Made by a program: the position numbers and the translations under genes | Origin: an uncultured Pelagibacteraceae bacterium | GTDB lineage: Bacteria; Pseudomonadota; Alphaproteobacteria; Pelagibacterales; Pelagibacteraceae | Assembly (NCBI GenBank): GCA_902553555.1 | Contig: CACDLE010000004.1 | Span: 1 to 62,484 of the forward strand | Direction: 5' to 3' | Length of the DNA: 62,484 bases | Notes under the pieces: model-generated | What the model was told of the DNA's origin: nothing | The model's database searches: none | The model's input: only the letters and a program-made list of their open reading frames with translations | Shown here: piece by piece, positions 18,624 through 27,420 of the stretch | Layout: every line of letters starts with the position of its first letter | Numbering within the stretch: the stretch's first letter is position 1

Positions 18624-18670
18624 CAACTACATGTTGTGTTACATTTAAGTTAATATACTATATAACACAT
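18624..18670. promoter_or_regulatory. Candidate paired NrdR boxes upstream of nrdA
   Basis: Two elements resemble the NrdR consensus core CwAnATnTwG. The first is 18624-18639 (core CTACATGTTG, all eight fixed core positions fit) and the second 18655-18670 (CTATATAACA, left half fits, right half poor). Their centres are 31 bp apart, the three-turn spacing known for NrdR operators. They lie 36-82 bp before the nrdA start. The 187-nt gap 18589-18775 also serves the divergent phosphohexomutase gene. Confidence 0.5.
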
Positions 18671-18775
18671 AAATCAATAGAACATTATAAGAACATCTGT
18701 TTATTTTTGCAAGTGGAAAATTTTGTTAATAAACATTTAATAACAAATGCCTTTATTCTTTAGTATTTATAGCTA

Positions 18776-20218
18776 ATGAAAATCAATCCAAATGGTTTTA
18801 GAGAGTACGATGCAAGATGGATCTTTGAAAAAGAGATCGATTTAGAGGGAATCACAAATTTAGGCAAGGGCCTAGGCACTCAGATTATAAATCATACAAA
18901 AAAAATTAATCCAAGAGTTATAGTTGGTCACGACTATAGATCGTACAGCAAAAAAATTAAACAGGCTCTTATGGAGGGTTTGATTTCAACAGGATGCAAT
19001 GTTGAAGATTTGGGTTTATCTCTTTCTCCAATGGTTTATTTCGCACAATTTAACTTAAACTCTGATGCGATTGCAATGGTAACTGCAAGTCATAATGAAA
19101 ATGGTTGGACTGGAGTAAAAATGGGGATCAAAAAAGGACTAACACATGCCCCAGAAGAAATGTCCGAGCTAAAAGATATAACCTTATCTAATAAATTTAA
19201 ATCTGGAAAAGGTAGTGCAAAAAAAATTGATAATTTTAAAAATATTTACATGCAAGAATTAATAAACAAAAATCAACTAAAAAATAAAATTAAGGCTGTT
19301 GTAGCATGTGGAAATGGAACAGCAGGGGTTTTTGCACCAAACATTTTAGAAGGTATAGGTTGTGAAGTAGTAAAACTAGATTGTGAATTAGATTGGTCAT
19401 TCCCAAAATATAATCCTAATCCTGAAGATCTCAAAATGCTTCGTGCTATATCTAAAGCAGTTAAAACTAATAATGCAGATATAGGATTTGGTTTTGATGG
19501 TGACGGAGATAGATGTGGTGTAATTGACGAAAAAGGAAATGAAATTTTTTCTGACAAGATTGGTTTATTGATAGCTAGGAACTTAGCGCCAAAACATAAA
19601 AATTCTATATTTATTGTAGATGTTAAGTCAACAGGTCTTTACTCGAAAGATAAAATTTTAACGGACAATCAATGTAAAACTATTTATTGGAAAACAGGAC
19701 ATTCACACATTAAAAGAAAAGTTAATACGGAAAAAGCTTTAGCGGGTTTTGAGAAAAGCGGCCATTTCTTTTTTAATCAACCTTTGGGATACGGTTATGA
19801 TGATGGCATAAATTCTGCAATACAAGTTTGTCATTTATTAGATGATCAAAATAAAAAAATGAGTGTGTTGATGAAAAAATTACCTAATACATATCAAACT
19901 CCTACAATGGCTCCTTTCTGTAAAGATGAAGAAAAATACAAAGTTGTTGATGACATGGTAAAAGAAGTTCAAAAACTCCAAAAGGAAAATATTAAAATTG
20001 ATAATCAAAAAATCACAGAAGTTTTGACTGTTAATGGTGTAAGATTTTCTTTAGAAGATGGATCTTGGGGTCTAATTAGAGCTTCATCAAATAAACCTTC
20101 CCTAGTTGTGGTAACAGAGAGTCCATCTTCAGATGATTGTAAAAAGAAAATATTTGAATTCATCGATGGTCTATTGCAAAAGACTGGTAAAATCGGAGAA
20201 TATGATCAAAAGATTTAA
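18776..20218 (+). CDS. manB: Phosphomannomutase/phosphoglucomutase
   Basis: A 480-residue alpha-D-phosphohexomutase that interconverts hexose 6- and 1-phosphates, feeding GDP-mannose or UDP/dTDP-glucose synthesis. The phosphoserine loop is TASHNENGWTGVKMG, the metal-binding loop is GFDGDGDRCGVID, and the sugar-binding loop is GFEKSGHFFF; a C-terminal phosphate-binding domain follows (SNKPSLVVVTES). The domain order and length fit the AlgC/ManB group. The glycan genes at 36-56 kb, including gmd and rfbA, would need its products. It converges with the next gene by a 4-nt overlap. Confidence 0.92.
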   Translation: MKINPNGFREYDARWIFEKEIDLEGITNLGKGLGTQIINHTKKINPRVIVGHDYRSYSKKIKQALMEGLISTGCNVEDLGLSLSPMVYFAQFNLNSDAIAMVTASHNENGWTGVKMGIKKGLTHAPEEMSELKDITLSNKFKSGKGSAKKIDNFKNIYMQELINKNQLKNKIKAVVACGNGTAGVFAPNILEGIGCEVVKLDCELDWSFPKYNPNPEDLKMLRAISKAVKTNNADIGFGFDGDGDRCGVIDEKGNEIFSDKIGLLIARNLAPKHKNSIFIVDVKSTGLYSKDKILTDNQCKTIYWKTGHSHIKRKVNTEKALAGFEKSGHFFFNQPLGYGYDDGINSAIQVCHLLDDQNKKMSVLMKKLPNTYQTPTMAPFCKDEEKYKVVDDMVKEVQKLQKENIKIDNQKITEVLTVNGVRFSLEDGSWGLIRASSNKPSLVVVTESPSSDDCKKKIFEFIDGLLQKTGKIGEYDQKI

Positions 20219-21045
20219 AGTGAAAAATATTCGTAAAGAAATCTTGTCCCTATAAAAACTAAAAATAAACCAAAGTACTTTGTCATTTTCTTTTTATTAA
20301 TTCTATGACTAGCTTTAGCCCCTAACCTAGCCATGAAAGCAGTTATTGGAAAAAAAATAAGAAAAGCTGGGATATTTAAAAAACCAATGCTTAAAGGCAA
20401 TTGAGCATTTAGATACGAGCCAGATATTAAAAATCCTATAGCGCCGAACAATGCAATAATAAAACCAATGGCCGCGGCACTTCCAATCGCTTTATTTATT
20501 GGGTAACCAAAGAACTTCAAAATTGGAACATTCATAACTGCTCCTCCTATACCCATCGGTGCAGATATAAAACCACTAACGACTCCAGCAATTACCCTTG
20601 CTGATAAACTCATTTTTACATCTAAGTTTTCCTCTTTCTCTTTAAGAAACAGTAAATAAAAAGCTAAAACGTAAACAACAATTGTGAAAAATAAAATTAA
20701 AGGTTTTGTTTTTAAACTTGCTGCTAAAATTGTTCCTAGAATAACTCCAGTAGCTACAAATATCCCGTAACCTTTAACAACATTAAAATCTACTGCTTTA
20801 TGTTGATGGTGGGTCATAACAGAAACTATAGAGGTTGGAATTATTATACCAAATGAAGTTCCTACTGCTAAATGCATTAAATAACCTGGTTCTATTCCCG
20901 ATGTGCTAAAAATATAAAATAAAATTGGAACTGTAATTAATCCGCCACCTATTCCAAACAGTCCAGCAGCAAAACCAGCAGGTATTGCGGTAATTATCAT
21001 AATAAAAATTAAATAAGTAATTTCTGGTTGAGAAAGAATATCCAA
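20215..21045 (-). CDS. TauE/SafE-family sulfite/organic-anion exporter
   Basis: A 276-residue integral membrane protein with about eight hydrophobic segments. The AGLFGIGGGLITVPILF loop near the N-terminus and GFISAPMGIGGAVMNVP in the second half are the two internal-repeat motifs of the TauE/SafE (DUF81) family. The family exports sulfite, sulfoacetate or other anions. The window also encodes a taurine-type transporter about 36 kb away, so sulfite export is possible, but no direct link is seen. It lies 2 nt downstream of dusA on the same strand. Confidence 0.87.
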   Translation of the reverse strand: MDILSQPEITYLIFIMIITAIPAGFAAGLFGIGGGLITVPILFYIFSTSGIEPGYLMHLAVGTSFGIIIPTSIVSVMTHHQHKAVDFNVVKGYGIFVATGVILGTILAASLKTKPLILFFTIVVYVLAFYLLFLKEKEENLDVKMSLSARVIAGVVSGFISAPMGIGGAVMNVPILKFFGYPINKAIGSAAAIGFIIALFGAIGFLISGSYLNAQLPLSIGFLNIPAFLIFFPITAFMARLGAKASHRINKKKMTKYFGLFLVFIGTRFLYEYFSL

Positions 21046-21047
21046 AA

Positions 21048-22031
21048 TTATCTTTCTAAAGAAACTGGATTTGTTTTTTTAACCTGATCCATTATATGAT
21101 TAACTTTTTGAATATCAGCATCTCTAATACACATGTTTTTTGAAAGGTATTGCTTCCAAACTCTAGAGCCATTTTGTCCATGAAATAAACCTACTGTATG
21201 TCTCATGATGTGATTTAGCTGAGTTCCCTTTGAAGTTTCTTCTTGTATATAAGGAATTAAATTTTCCATTACCTCAGATCTTGTTGGAATATTTTTGTTA
21301 TTAAAAACTTCTTTTTCTATGTCAGCTAATAAATAAGGAGAATGGTAGATAGCTCTACCAATCATAACACCATCAACTTTACTTAAATGGTTTTTTATTT
21401 CTTCTGTTGTTTTAATGCCTCCATTAATAATAATTTCATCATTTTTAAAATTATTTTTGAGCCTATAGACGAAATCATATTTTAAAGGCGGAATATTTAG
21501 ATTTTCTTTAGGACTAAGTTTTTTAAGTAATGCTTTTCTTGCATGAATAATAAATTTTTTTGAGCCAGCATCTTTAGTTGTTTGAATAAATGATTTTAAG
21601 AATTCAAAGTCTTCAACCTCGTTGTAACCAATTCTTGTCTTAATAGTTATTGGAAGTTTTGTTGCATGAGACATTGCTTCAATACATCTTGCTACTAGAT
21701 CAGGTTCTTGCATTAAACATGCTCCAAATTTATTTTTCTGAACCTTTTTACTTGGACATCCTAAATTTAAGTTAATTTCTTTATAACCATAACCCTCAGC
21801 AATTTTACAAGCTTCGGCTAAATCTTTAGGATTCGAACCTCCTAGTTGTAACGACACTGGATTTGAAATTTTTTTAAATGATAATAATTTATTTCGATTT
21901 CCCCTAATTATTGCGTTAGCAACTATCATTTCAGTATATAAGTGAACATTTTTACTAATTAGACTTAAGAAGAAAATTTCATGTTTGTCAGTGCAGTCCA
22001 TCATGGGTGCGACTGAAATTGATTTTATCAT
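21048..22031 (-). CDS. dusA: tRNA-dihydrouridine synthase A
   Basis: A 327-residue flavin-dependent enzyme that reduces specific uridines in the tRNA D-loop. The N-terminus VAPMMDCTDKHEIFF corresponds to the DusA start, the catalytic cysteine is in LNLGCPSKKVQKNKFGACLM, and INGGIKTTEEIKNHL plus DGVMIGRAIYHSPYLL are flavin-site motifs. The ALLKKLSPKENLNIPPLKY region is typical of DusA rather than DusB/C. The gene starts next to the rpoZ stop, so the two are co-transcribed. Confidence 0.95.
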   Translation of the reverse strand: MIKSISVAPMMDCTDKHEIFFLSLISKNVHLYTEMIVANAIIRGNRNKLLSFKKISNPVSLQLGGSNPKDLAEACKIAEGYGYKEINLNLGCPSKKVQKNKFGACLMQEPDLVARCIEAMSHATKLPITIKTRIGYNEVEDFEFLKSFIQTTKDAGSKKFIIHARKALLKKLSPKENLNIPPLKYDFVYRLKNNFKNDEIIINGGIKTTEEIKNHLSKVDGVMIGRAIYHSPYLLADIEKEVFNNKNIPTRSEVMENLIPYIQEETSKGTQLNHIMRHTVGLFHGQNGSRVWKQYLSKNMCIRDADIQKVNHIMDQVKKTNPVSLER

Positions 22032-22517
22032 TTATTTCTCTTCGGGTTTTTTGACTTCTTCTTTAAGTTCGAGCGGTTGTTCAAGGTTTTCTTCTTTTAT
22101 CTCTGGTTGTTCCGCTTTAAGTTCAGATAAAGCTTCTCGGGCTAAATTGCTTGTAGATTTTTGATCTGGGGCTCTTCTTGTTCTTTTTGATGGAAGCACG
22201 GCAACTCCACTTTTTGAAACTTGGCCTTTATATAATTTTTCAAAATCATCATTTACTTCTTCTTCGGTTTCCTCAAGCTCTTCAACTTCATCAGGTTCTT
22301 TTCTCAATCTAGTTATTGCGTTTTTCTCTAAATCATTAATTGAAAGTTTGCCATCTCCAATTTCTCTAAGAGCTATTATAGTTTTTTTATCATTATCTTC
22401 TTCAACTAACATTGGCGATCCTGAATTTAATTGTGTAGTTCTCTCTTTAGCCAACAATACAAGATCGTATTGGTTGTCGATTTTTTCCAAGCAGTCTTCT
22501 ACGGTAATTCTTGCCAT
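22032..22517 (-). CDS. rpoZ: RNA polymerase omega subunit with long charged tail
   Basis: The first 60 or so residues are a clear omega subunit: MARITVEDCLEKIDNQYDLVLLAKER and KKTIIALREIGDGKLS. Omega binds the beta' C-terminus and aids RNA polymerase assembly. The product is 161 aa because a long hydrophilic tail follows: an acidic stretch (EVEELEETEEEVNDDFE), a basic patch (SKRTRRAP) and a Glu/Lys-rich end. The tail is probably disordered. Alphaproteobacterial omegas often carry extensions, but this one is at the long end. dusA follows immediately. Confidence 0.94.
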   Translation of the reverse strand: MARITVEDCLEKIDNQYDLVLLAKERTTQLNSGSPMLVEEDNDKKTIIALREIGDGKLSINDLEKNAITRLRKEPDEVEELEETEEEVNDDFEKLYKGQVSKSGVAVLPSKRTRRAPDQKSTSNLAREALSELKAEQPEIKEENLEQPLELKEEVKKPEEK

Positions 22518-22561
22518 GATGGGATTATTTATTCAATATATCCAAATAAATCAAGTATATT

Positions 22562-23770
22562 CTATAAATCTACTGGCTTAAGTCTTTTTCTAAAAATTAG
22601 TAATAAAACTAAAGATACAACAATATATATTGCACTAATTAGAGCGATACCTACAATAGAAAAACCTCGGTCAATTAATATACCAAATAAGGCAGTACCA
22701 AAAGCTGTTGAAAATACCATTAAGGCTGTTGTTAAGGCTTTAATACTGCCAATAAACTTTACTCCGTAAATTTCTGCCCAAGTAGAGGAGCCAAGAACAT
22801 TTGCTAAGCCATTTGTTATTCCTATTAAGCCTAAAAATATAAAAGCACTTAAATCGTGTTCAAAAAAAATAAGTGTTATCATTGACAATAATAAAGGAAT
22901 ATTAACAACTGGAATCAGTTTTCTGCTAGTAAATTTATCTACTAAAAAGCCTGATAGGATTAATGATAATATTGATATAATTGAGTAAAACATAAAGGCT
23001 TTTGGTATAACAAATACATTCCAACCTTTTGCTTCTGAAATAAAAGATTGATAAATAAATATTCCAGTTATTATCCAAGGTCCAGCTAACATATTGAGTG
23101 ATACAATATAAAATTTGTAATCTTTAATTACTTCAAGACGGGTCCATTGTTTGATATGATCTTTTTTATCACTAGATAATTCTTCTTCTCTTGAGTCTAA
23201 TTTAATAGTTTGAATACATTTGAATATTATAATAGGTAGTAAAATTATTGTAAGTAAAGCTATACCCTGCCAAACTATTCTCCAAGAGTATAAAAATGTT
23301 AGATAAGTTATAAAAACTGGTAAAATAAATTCTGCTGTTGACAAACCAAACCATATAGTGCTTAAAGCTTTTCCTCTAGACTTGTCAAAGAATCTTGAAA
23401 TAGCCGTTGTTGACGTATGACTCATTAAACCTTGGCCAGAAAATCTCATAAGAAATATTCCAACTGCTAAAAAATAAATATTATTGATGAAAGAAAAAAA
23501 TAACGAGGATATCGAGAGTAAAACTACTACAAATAATGAATAATATAATAGTTTAAAGTCATCGATTTTCTTTCCTACCCATATTAACAATAAACTTGAA
23601 CATATTGTTGCTGAAGCATAAATTGTTCCAAACTGCCCGTGTGAGATGTCTAGTTCTTTTCGAATTGGTGCGTTAAACAATCCCAAAAAAAAACTCTGTC
23701 CAAAACTTGAAAAAAATGTAAATATAAATCCAAATATAATTACTTTTTTATTAAGAGAGAGATTAATCAT
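22562..23770 (-). CDS. Major facilitator superfamily transporter
   Basis: A 402-residue membrane protein with about twelve hydrophobic segments and a central hydrophilic loop near residues 190-215 (SREEELSSDKKDHIKQW). The segment SSFGQSFFLGLF and the NAPIRKELDISHGQFGTIYASA stretch resemble MFS carriers of the oxalate/formate or monocarboxylate type, and RFFDKSRGKALS is the cytoplasmic-loop motif. The substrate is unknown. It is divergent from the dehydrogenase at 23773 with only 2 nt between start codons, so promoters must lie inside coding sequence. Confidence 0.85.
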   Translation of the reverse strand: MINLSLNKKVIIFGFIFTFFSSFGQSFFLGLFNAPIRKELDISHGQFGTIYASATICSSLLLIWVGKKIDDFKLLYYSLFVVVLLSISSLFFSFINNIYFLAVGIFLMRFSGQGLMSHTSTTAISRFFDKSRGKALSTIWFGLSTAEFILPVFITYLTFLYSWRIVWQGIALLTIILLPIIIFKCIQTIKLDSREEELSSDKKDHIKQWTRLEVIKDYKFYIVSLNMLAGPWIITGIFIYQSFISEAKGWNVFVIPKAFMFYSIISILSLILSGFLVDKFTSRKLIPVVNIPLLLSMITLIFFEHDLSAFIFLGLIGITNGLANVLGSSTWAEIYGVKFIGSIKALTTALMVFSTAFGTALFGILIDRGFSIVGIALISAIYIVVSLVLLLIFRKRLKPVDL

Positions 23771-23772
23771 TT

Positions 23773-24642
23773 ATGAGTTGTAAAGTTTCATTCATTGGCT
23801 TAGGTGTAATGGGATACCCTATGGCAGGATTTATATCAAAAGCTGGGCATAATGTAACTGTTTATAATAGAACTAAATCTAAAGCTGAAAAATGGATTAA
23901 AGAATACAAAGGTAATCTTGCCGAAACTCCAATGGATGCTGCTAAAGATTGTGATTATATTTTTACATGTGTTGGCAATGATAATGATTTAAGAGAAGTA
24001 ACGCTGGGCGATAAAGGTTTGTTTAAAACTGCTAAGAATGGTTCAATTTACATAGACAATACAACTGCTTCAGCAAATATCGCAAGGGAATTATATAAAC
24101 AAGCTAAATCTAGGGGATTTGATTTCTTAGATGCTCCTATTTCAGGTGGACAAGCTGGGGCTGAGGGTGGAACACTCACTGTAATGGTTGGCGGCGACGA
24201 GGCCCCGTTCAAAAAAGCTGAGCAAGTGATAGATTGTTATAGTAAGAAAATTAAACTTTTAGGTCCTTCGGGAAGTGGTCAATTAACTAAAATGGTAAAT
24301 CAAATTTGTATAGCTGGATTGGTTCAAGGATTATCTGAAGCAATAAATTTTGGAATAAATGCAGGATTAAATATGCATGATGTAATTGAAGTAATATCAA
24401 AAGGTGCGGCTCAGTCTTGGCAAATGGAAAATAGACATAAGACTATGATAGAGGATAAATTTGATTATGGTTTCGCTGTCGATTGGATGAGAAAAGATTT
24501 AAAAATTGCAATAGACGAGTCCAAAAAAAATAACTCCCCCCTTCCAATAACAAAAATAATAGATGAATATTATGCTGAAGTTCAAAAAATGGGTGGACAA
24601 AGATGGGACACGTCTAGCTTAATAAAGAGATTTAGAAAATAG
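23773..24642 (+). CDS. NAD(P)-dependent beta-hydroxyacid dehydrogenase (GarR/MmsB family)
   Basis: A 289-residue member of the 3-hydroxyisobutyrate/tartronate-semialdehyde reductase family. The nucleotide-binding fold is GLGVMGYPMA, substrate binding is DAPISGGQAGAEGGTLTVMVGG, and the catalytic lysine lies in GQLTKMVNQ. GarR-type 2-hydroxy-3-oxopropionate reductase and 3-hydroxyisobutyrate dehydrogenase are both possible. The neighbours (MFS carrier, flavin oxidase family protein) do not decide the substrate. It shares one base with the following GTG start. Confidence 0.86.
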   Translation: MSCKVSFIGLGVMGYPMAGFISKAGHNVTVYNRTKSKAEKWIKEYKGNLAETPMDAAKDCDYIFTCVGNDNDLREVTLGDKGLFKTAKNGSIYIDNTTASANIARELYKQAKSRGFDFLDAPISGGQAGAEGGTLTVMVGGDEAPFKKAEQVIDCYSKKIKLLGPSGSGQLTKMVNQICIAGLVQGLSEAINFGINAGLNMHDVIEVISKGAAQSWQMENRHKTMIEDKFDYGFAVDWMRKDLKIAIDESKKNNSPLPITKIIDEYYAEVQKMGGQRWDTSSLIKRFRK

Positions 24643-25253
24643 TGTCAGTAGAAAACGTTAGTTATTACGAAGACTTCAAAGAAATTGAAAAAAAATTATG
24701 GGCTTTGCTTACAAGAGCAGTGAATGATCGAAATTCGGAATTTAGAACGCCCGTATTTATTTGTGGAGATGAAAAAAACTTAGATGGAAGAGTTGTTGTG
24801 CTAAGAAAATCAGATGAGCAAAATATATCTCTTCAATTTCATAGTGATATAAGATCAACAAAAATTGATACTATTAAAAAAAATCCCAATAGCTCTCTCC
24901 TATTTTATGGAAAAAAAGAAAAAATACAACTTAGGATGAAAGTGGAAAGTAAATTGCATTATAACGATGAAGTAACAAAAGAATCTTGGGATAAAACAGG
25001 GCATATAAGTAGAAAATGTTATTTAGTAATTAATGGCCCAGGTACAAAATCTGAAAAACCAACTTCAGGGTTAGATAAAAAATTTGATAACTTTGATTTT
25101 ACTAAAGAAGAAAGTGAAGCAGGTTATAAAAATTTTTGCGTTATTAAGTGTAAAATTAAAAGTATTGAATGGTTATATCTTGCTGCCAAAGGTCATCGTA
25201 GAGCTTTAATTGAGTTTCAGGGATCAAAAAAATTTTCTTGGTTAATTCCCTAA
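24642..25253 (+). CDS. Pyridoxamine 5'-phosphate oxidase family flavoprotein
   Basis: A 203-residue split-barrel FMN-binding protein. The order of strands RTPVFICGDEKNLDGRVVVLRKSD, LQFHSDIRSTKIDTIKKNPNSSLLFYGKKEKIQLRMK (given here in pieces, matching PdxH phosphate and FMN contacts) and IEWLYLAAKGHRRALIEF fits the PdxH-like family. True PdxH is about 210-220 aa with an RxxR..P C-terminus, which this lacks, so general PNPOx-like oxidase is the safer call. The GTG at 24642 overlaps the previous stop by one base and gives the family-length product. Confidence 0.72.
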   Translation: MSVENVSYYEDFKEIEKKLWALLTRAVNDRNSEFRTPVFICGDEKNLDGRVVVLRKSDEQNISLQFHSDIRSTKIDTIKKNPNSSLLFYGKKEKIQLRMKVESKLHYNDEVTKESWDKTGHISRKCYLVINGPGTKSEKPTSGLDKKFDNFDFTKEESEAGYKNFCVIKCKIKSIEWLYLAAKGHRRALIEFQGSKKFSWLIP

Positions 25254-25754
25254 ATTTTTGTATTTTTTATAATTATTTACGTAGTGTGCAGCGTTTTCTC
25301 TAATATGTTTAATTTCTTCATCTGTAACTTGTCTTATCACTTTACCAGGGCTTCCGATTACTAAGGATCTTTCTGGAATTACTTTATTTTCGGTAATTAA
25401 GGCATTAGCTCCTATAATTGAATTTTTTCCAATTCTAGCTTTGTTAAGAATCGTACTCCCTATTCCAATTAAACAGTCGTCCTCAATTATACATCCATGC
25501 AACATCACTAAATGTCCAACAGTAACATTTTTGCCTATAGTTGCTGGGCAGCCTGGGTCAGTATGAATAACGCTTCCATCTTGAATATTTGAACCCTCTC
25601 CAATTGTAATTGGTTCTACATCGCCTCTTAAAGTTGCGTTAAACCAAACGTTCGCATCTTTTTTAAGAGTAACATTACCTATTAAAACTGAATTAGGTGC
25701 AAACCAACTATCCTTGTCTATTTTTGGACTTAAATTGTTGAAATTATAAATCAT
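25242..25754 (-). CDS. Gamma-class carbonic anhydrase-like hexapeptide protein
   Basis: A left-handed beta-helix protein of about 170 residues. Metal-ligand histidines are suggested by IHTDPGCPATIG and VGHLVMLHGCIIED, spaced as in the YrdA/PaaY/CaiE branch of the gamma carbonic anhydrase superfamily. A C-terminal helix (EEIKHIRENAAHYVNNYKKY) is typical. The ATG at 25754 matches family starts; the open frame reaches 25787 but would overlap the divergent thioredoxin-like gene. Many family members lack demonstrated carbonic anhydrase activity. Confidence 0.87.
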   Translation of the reverse strand: MIYNFNNLSPKIDKDSWFAPNSVLIGNVTLKKDANVWFNATLRGDVEPITIGEGSNIQDGSVIHTDPGCPATIGKNVTVGHLVMLHGCIIEDDCLIGIGSTILNKARIGKNSIIGANALITENKVIPERSLVIGSPGKVIRQVTDEEIKHIRENAAHYVNNYKKYKNLGN

Positions 25755-25774
25755 TAATATATTTATAATACAAT

Positions 25775-26329
25775 ATGGTTCTAACAAAAACCCCCATTTG
25801 TAACTTTGGTGAAAAAGCTCATGATTTTGATTTAAGAGGTATCGATGGAAAAAATTACAATCTTAAAGACTGTATGGGCAAAAATGGTATGTTAATTAAG
25901 TTTATTTGCAATCATTGTCCCTATGTAAAAGCAATTATCAAAGACTTGGTTAAAGAAATAAACGATCTAATGAATTTTGGTATCAATTCAGTCGCAATCA
26001 TGTCAAATGATACGAAAAATTATCCCGATGACTCTTTCGAAAATATGAAATTATTTGCAGAAGTAAATAATTTTAATTTTCCATATTTAATTGACGAAAC
26101 GCAGGAAATTGCTAAAAAATATGGAGCAGTATGCACACCAGACTTTTTTGGTTACAATCGTGAATTAAGACTACAATATAGAGGTAGGTTCAGAGAATTA
26201 AGGGAATTAAAACCAGTAATAAAAGGTGATAGCGACTTAAAATTAGCGATGAAATTAATTTCTAAATCACAAAATGGTCCTAAAGTACAAATACCAAGTA
26301 TGGGCTGTAATATAAAGTGGATTAAATAA
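25775..26329 (+). CDS. Thioredoxin-family / peroxiredoxin-like redox protein
   Basis: A 184-residue thioredoxin-fold protein with the motif FICNHCPYVKAI, a C-x-x-C variant (CNHC) found in a conserved cytosolic group annotated as thioredoxin family or AhpC/TSA-like. A cis-proline region is in YGAVCTPDFFGYN. It has no signal peptide or membrane segment. Function in disulfide exchange or peroxide reduction is inferred from fold. Its stop shares a base with the start of the next glycosyltransferase gene. Confidence 0.85.
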   Translation: MVLTKTPICNFGEKAHDFDLRGIDGKNYNLKDCMGKNGMLIKFICNHCPYVKAIIKDLVKEINDLMNFGINSVAIMSNDTKNYPDDSFENMKLFAEVNNFNFPYLIDETQEIAKKYGAVCTPDFFGYNRELRLQYRGRFRELRELKPVIKGDSDLKLAMKLISKSQNGPKVQIPSMGCNIKWIK

Positions 26330-27420
26330 TGTTTGTAATCTCTACAAGAAATTTTCCACCAGAAATCGGTGGAATACAAAGTTTAATGGGTGGGTTATCA
26401 TTGTCATTATTAAAACACGGGCCAGTAAAAGTTTTTGCGGAAAAAACAAGTGAAGATAATAACTTCGATAAAAATAATGGTATTGATGTTACTAGGGTAT
26501 CTGGTTTCAAGATTTTTAGAAAGTATAGAAAAGCAAACTTAATTAGAGAATTTTCTCTTAAAAATTCAGTTAGAGCATTTTTTTTCGATCACTGGAAAAG
26601 TATAGAAAAAATAGACGATAAAATCTTACGTAACACAACTTCTTTTTGTCTTATTCATTCCAAAGAAATTAATCATATCCAAGGAAGTTTTACAAACAAA
26701 AGGATGCTTAAGGCTTTGAATAAAGCTAAATTCGTTATTTCAAATTCTGAGTTTACAAAGAGACTTGCAATTAAAAATGGTCTAAGTGAAAATAAAATTC
26801 AAATTATTCACCCAGGATGTAACTATCCTATAAAAACAGATATTAAAAGCATTGATAAAGCAAAAGATTTATATAGAAATTGTTTTCCAAAAATTATTAC
26901 AGTGGCCAGACTTGACAAAAGAAAAAGTCATCAAAATATTTTAATGACTATTAAAAATTTAAAACCTAGATTTCCAAATATAAAATACATTTCAATCGGA
27001 GATGGTGAGGAAATGCAAAATCTTGAAAATTTAAAAAATGAATTGGGACTTGGTAACGAAGTCCTCCTTTTAAAAGATACAACCGAACTTTTAAAGGTAG
27101 CGCTTTTAGAGCAGGCAGATCTTTTTTTGATGCCGTCAGTAATTTATAAAAAATCTGTCGAAGGTTTCGGGATATCATTTATAGAGGCTGCCGCGTACGG
27201 AACAGGTTCTATTGGAGGAATAATCGGTGGTGCTTCAGATGCTATACAAAATGGTATTTCAGGATATTTGTGTGATGGTGATGATTTAAATTCTATATAT
27301 GAGACGATTGTAAAATTTTTTGACAATGAGAATTTTAAACAATTAGGTAAAAACGCTTTAATTTTTTCGAAAAATTTTAATTGGGATAAAATCATAAAAA
27401 AATATATAAAACTAATCTAA
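26329..27420 (+). CDS. GT4-family glycosyltransferase
   Basis: A 363-residue GT-B glycosyltransferase. The N-terminal domain starts FVISTRNFPPEIGGIQSLMGGLS, the classic acceptor-domain loop. The hinge/donor motif is IIHPGCNYP and TVARLDKRKSHQNIL. The donor-domain E-x7-E-like element is in EGFGISFIEAAAYGTGSIGG. It probably adds a hexose to an envelope glycan or lipid core at the cytosolic face of the inner membrane. It starts on the stop of the thioredoxin-like gene and converges on a GT9 gene with a 9-nt overlap. Confidence 0.9.
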   Translation: MFVISTRNFPPEIGGIQSLMGGLSLSLLKHGPVKVFAEKTSEDNNFDKNNGIDVTRVSGFKIFRKYRKANLIREFSLKNSVRAFFFDHWKSIEKIDDKILRNTTSFCLIHSKEINHIQGSFTNKRMLKALNKAKFVISNSEFTKRLAIKNGLSENKIQIIHPGCNYPIKTDIKSIDKAKDLYRNCFPKIITVARLDKRKSHQNILMTIKNLKPRFPNIKYISIGDGEEMQNLENLKNELGLGNEVLLLKDTTELLKVALLEQADLFLMPSVIYKKSVEGFGISFIEAAAYGTGSIGGIIGGASDAIQNGISGYLCDGDDLNSIYETIVKFFDNENFKQLGKNALIFSKNFNWDKIIKKYIKLI

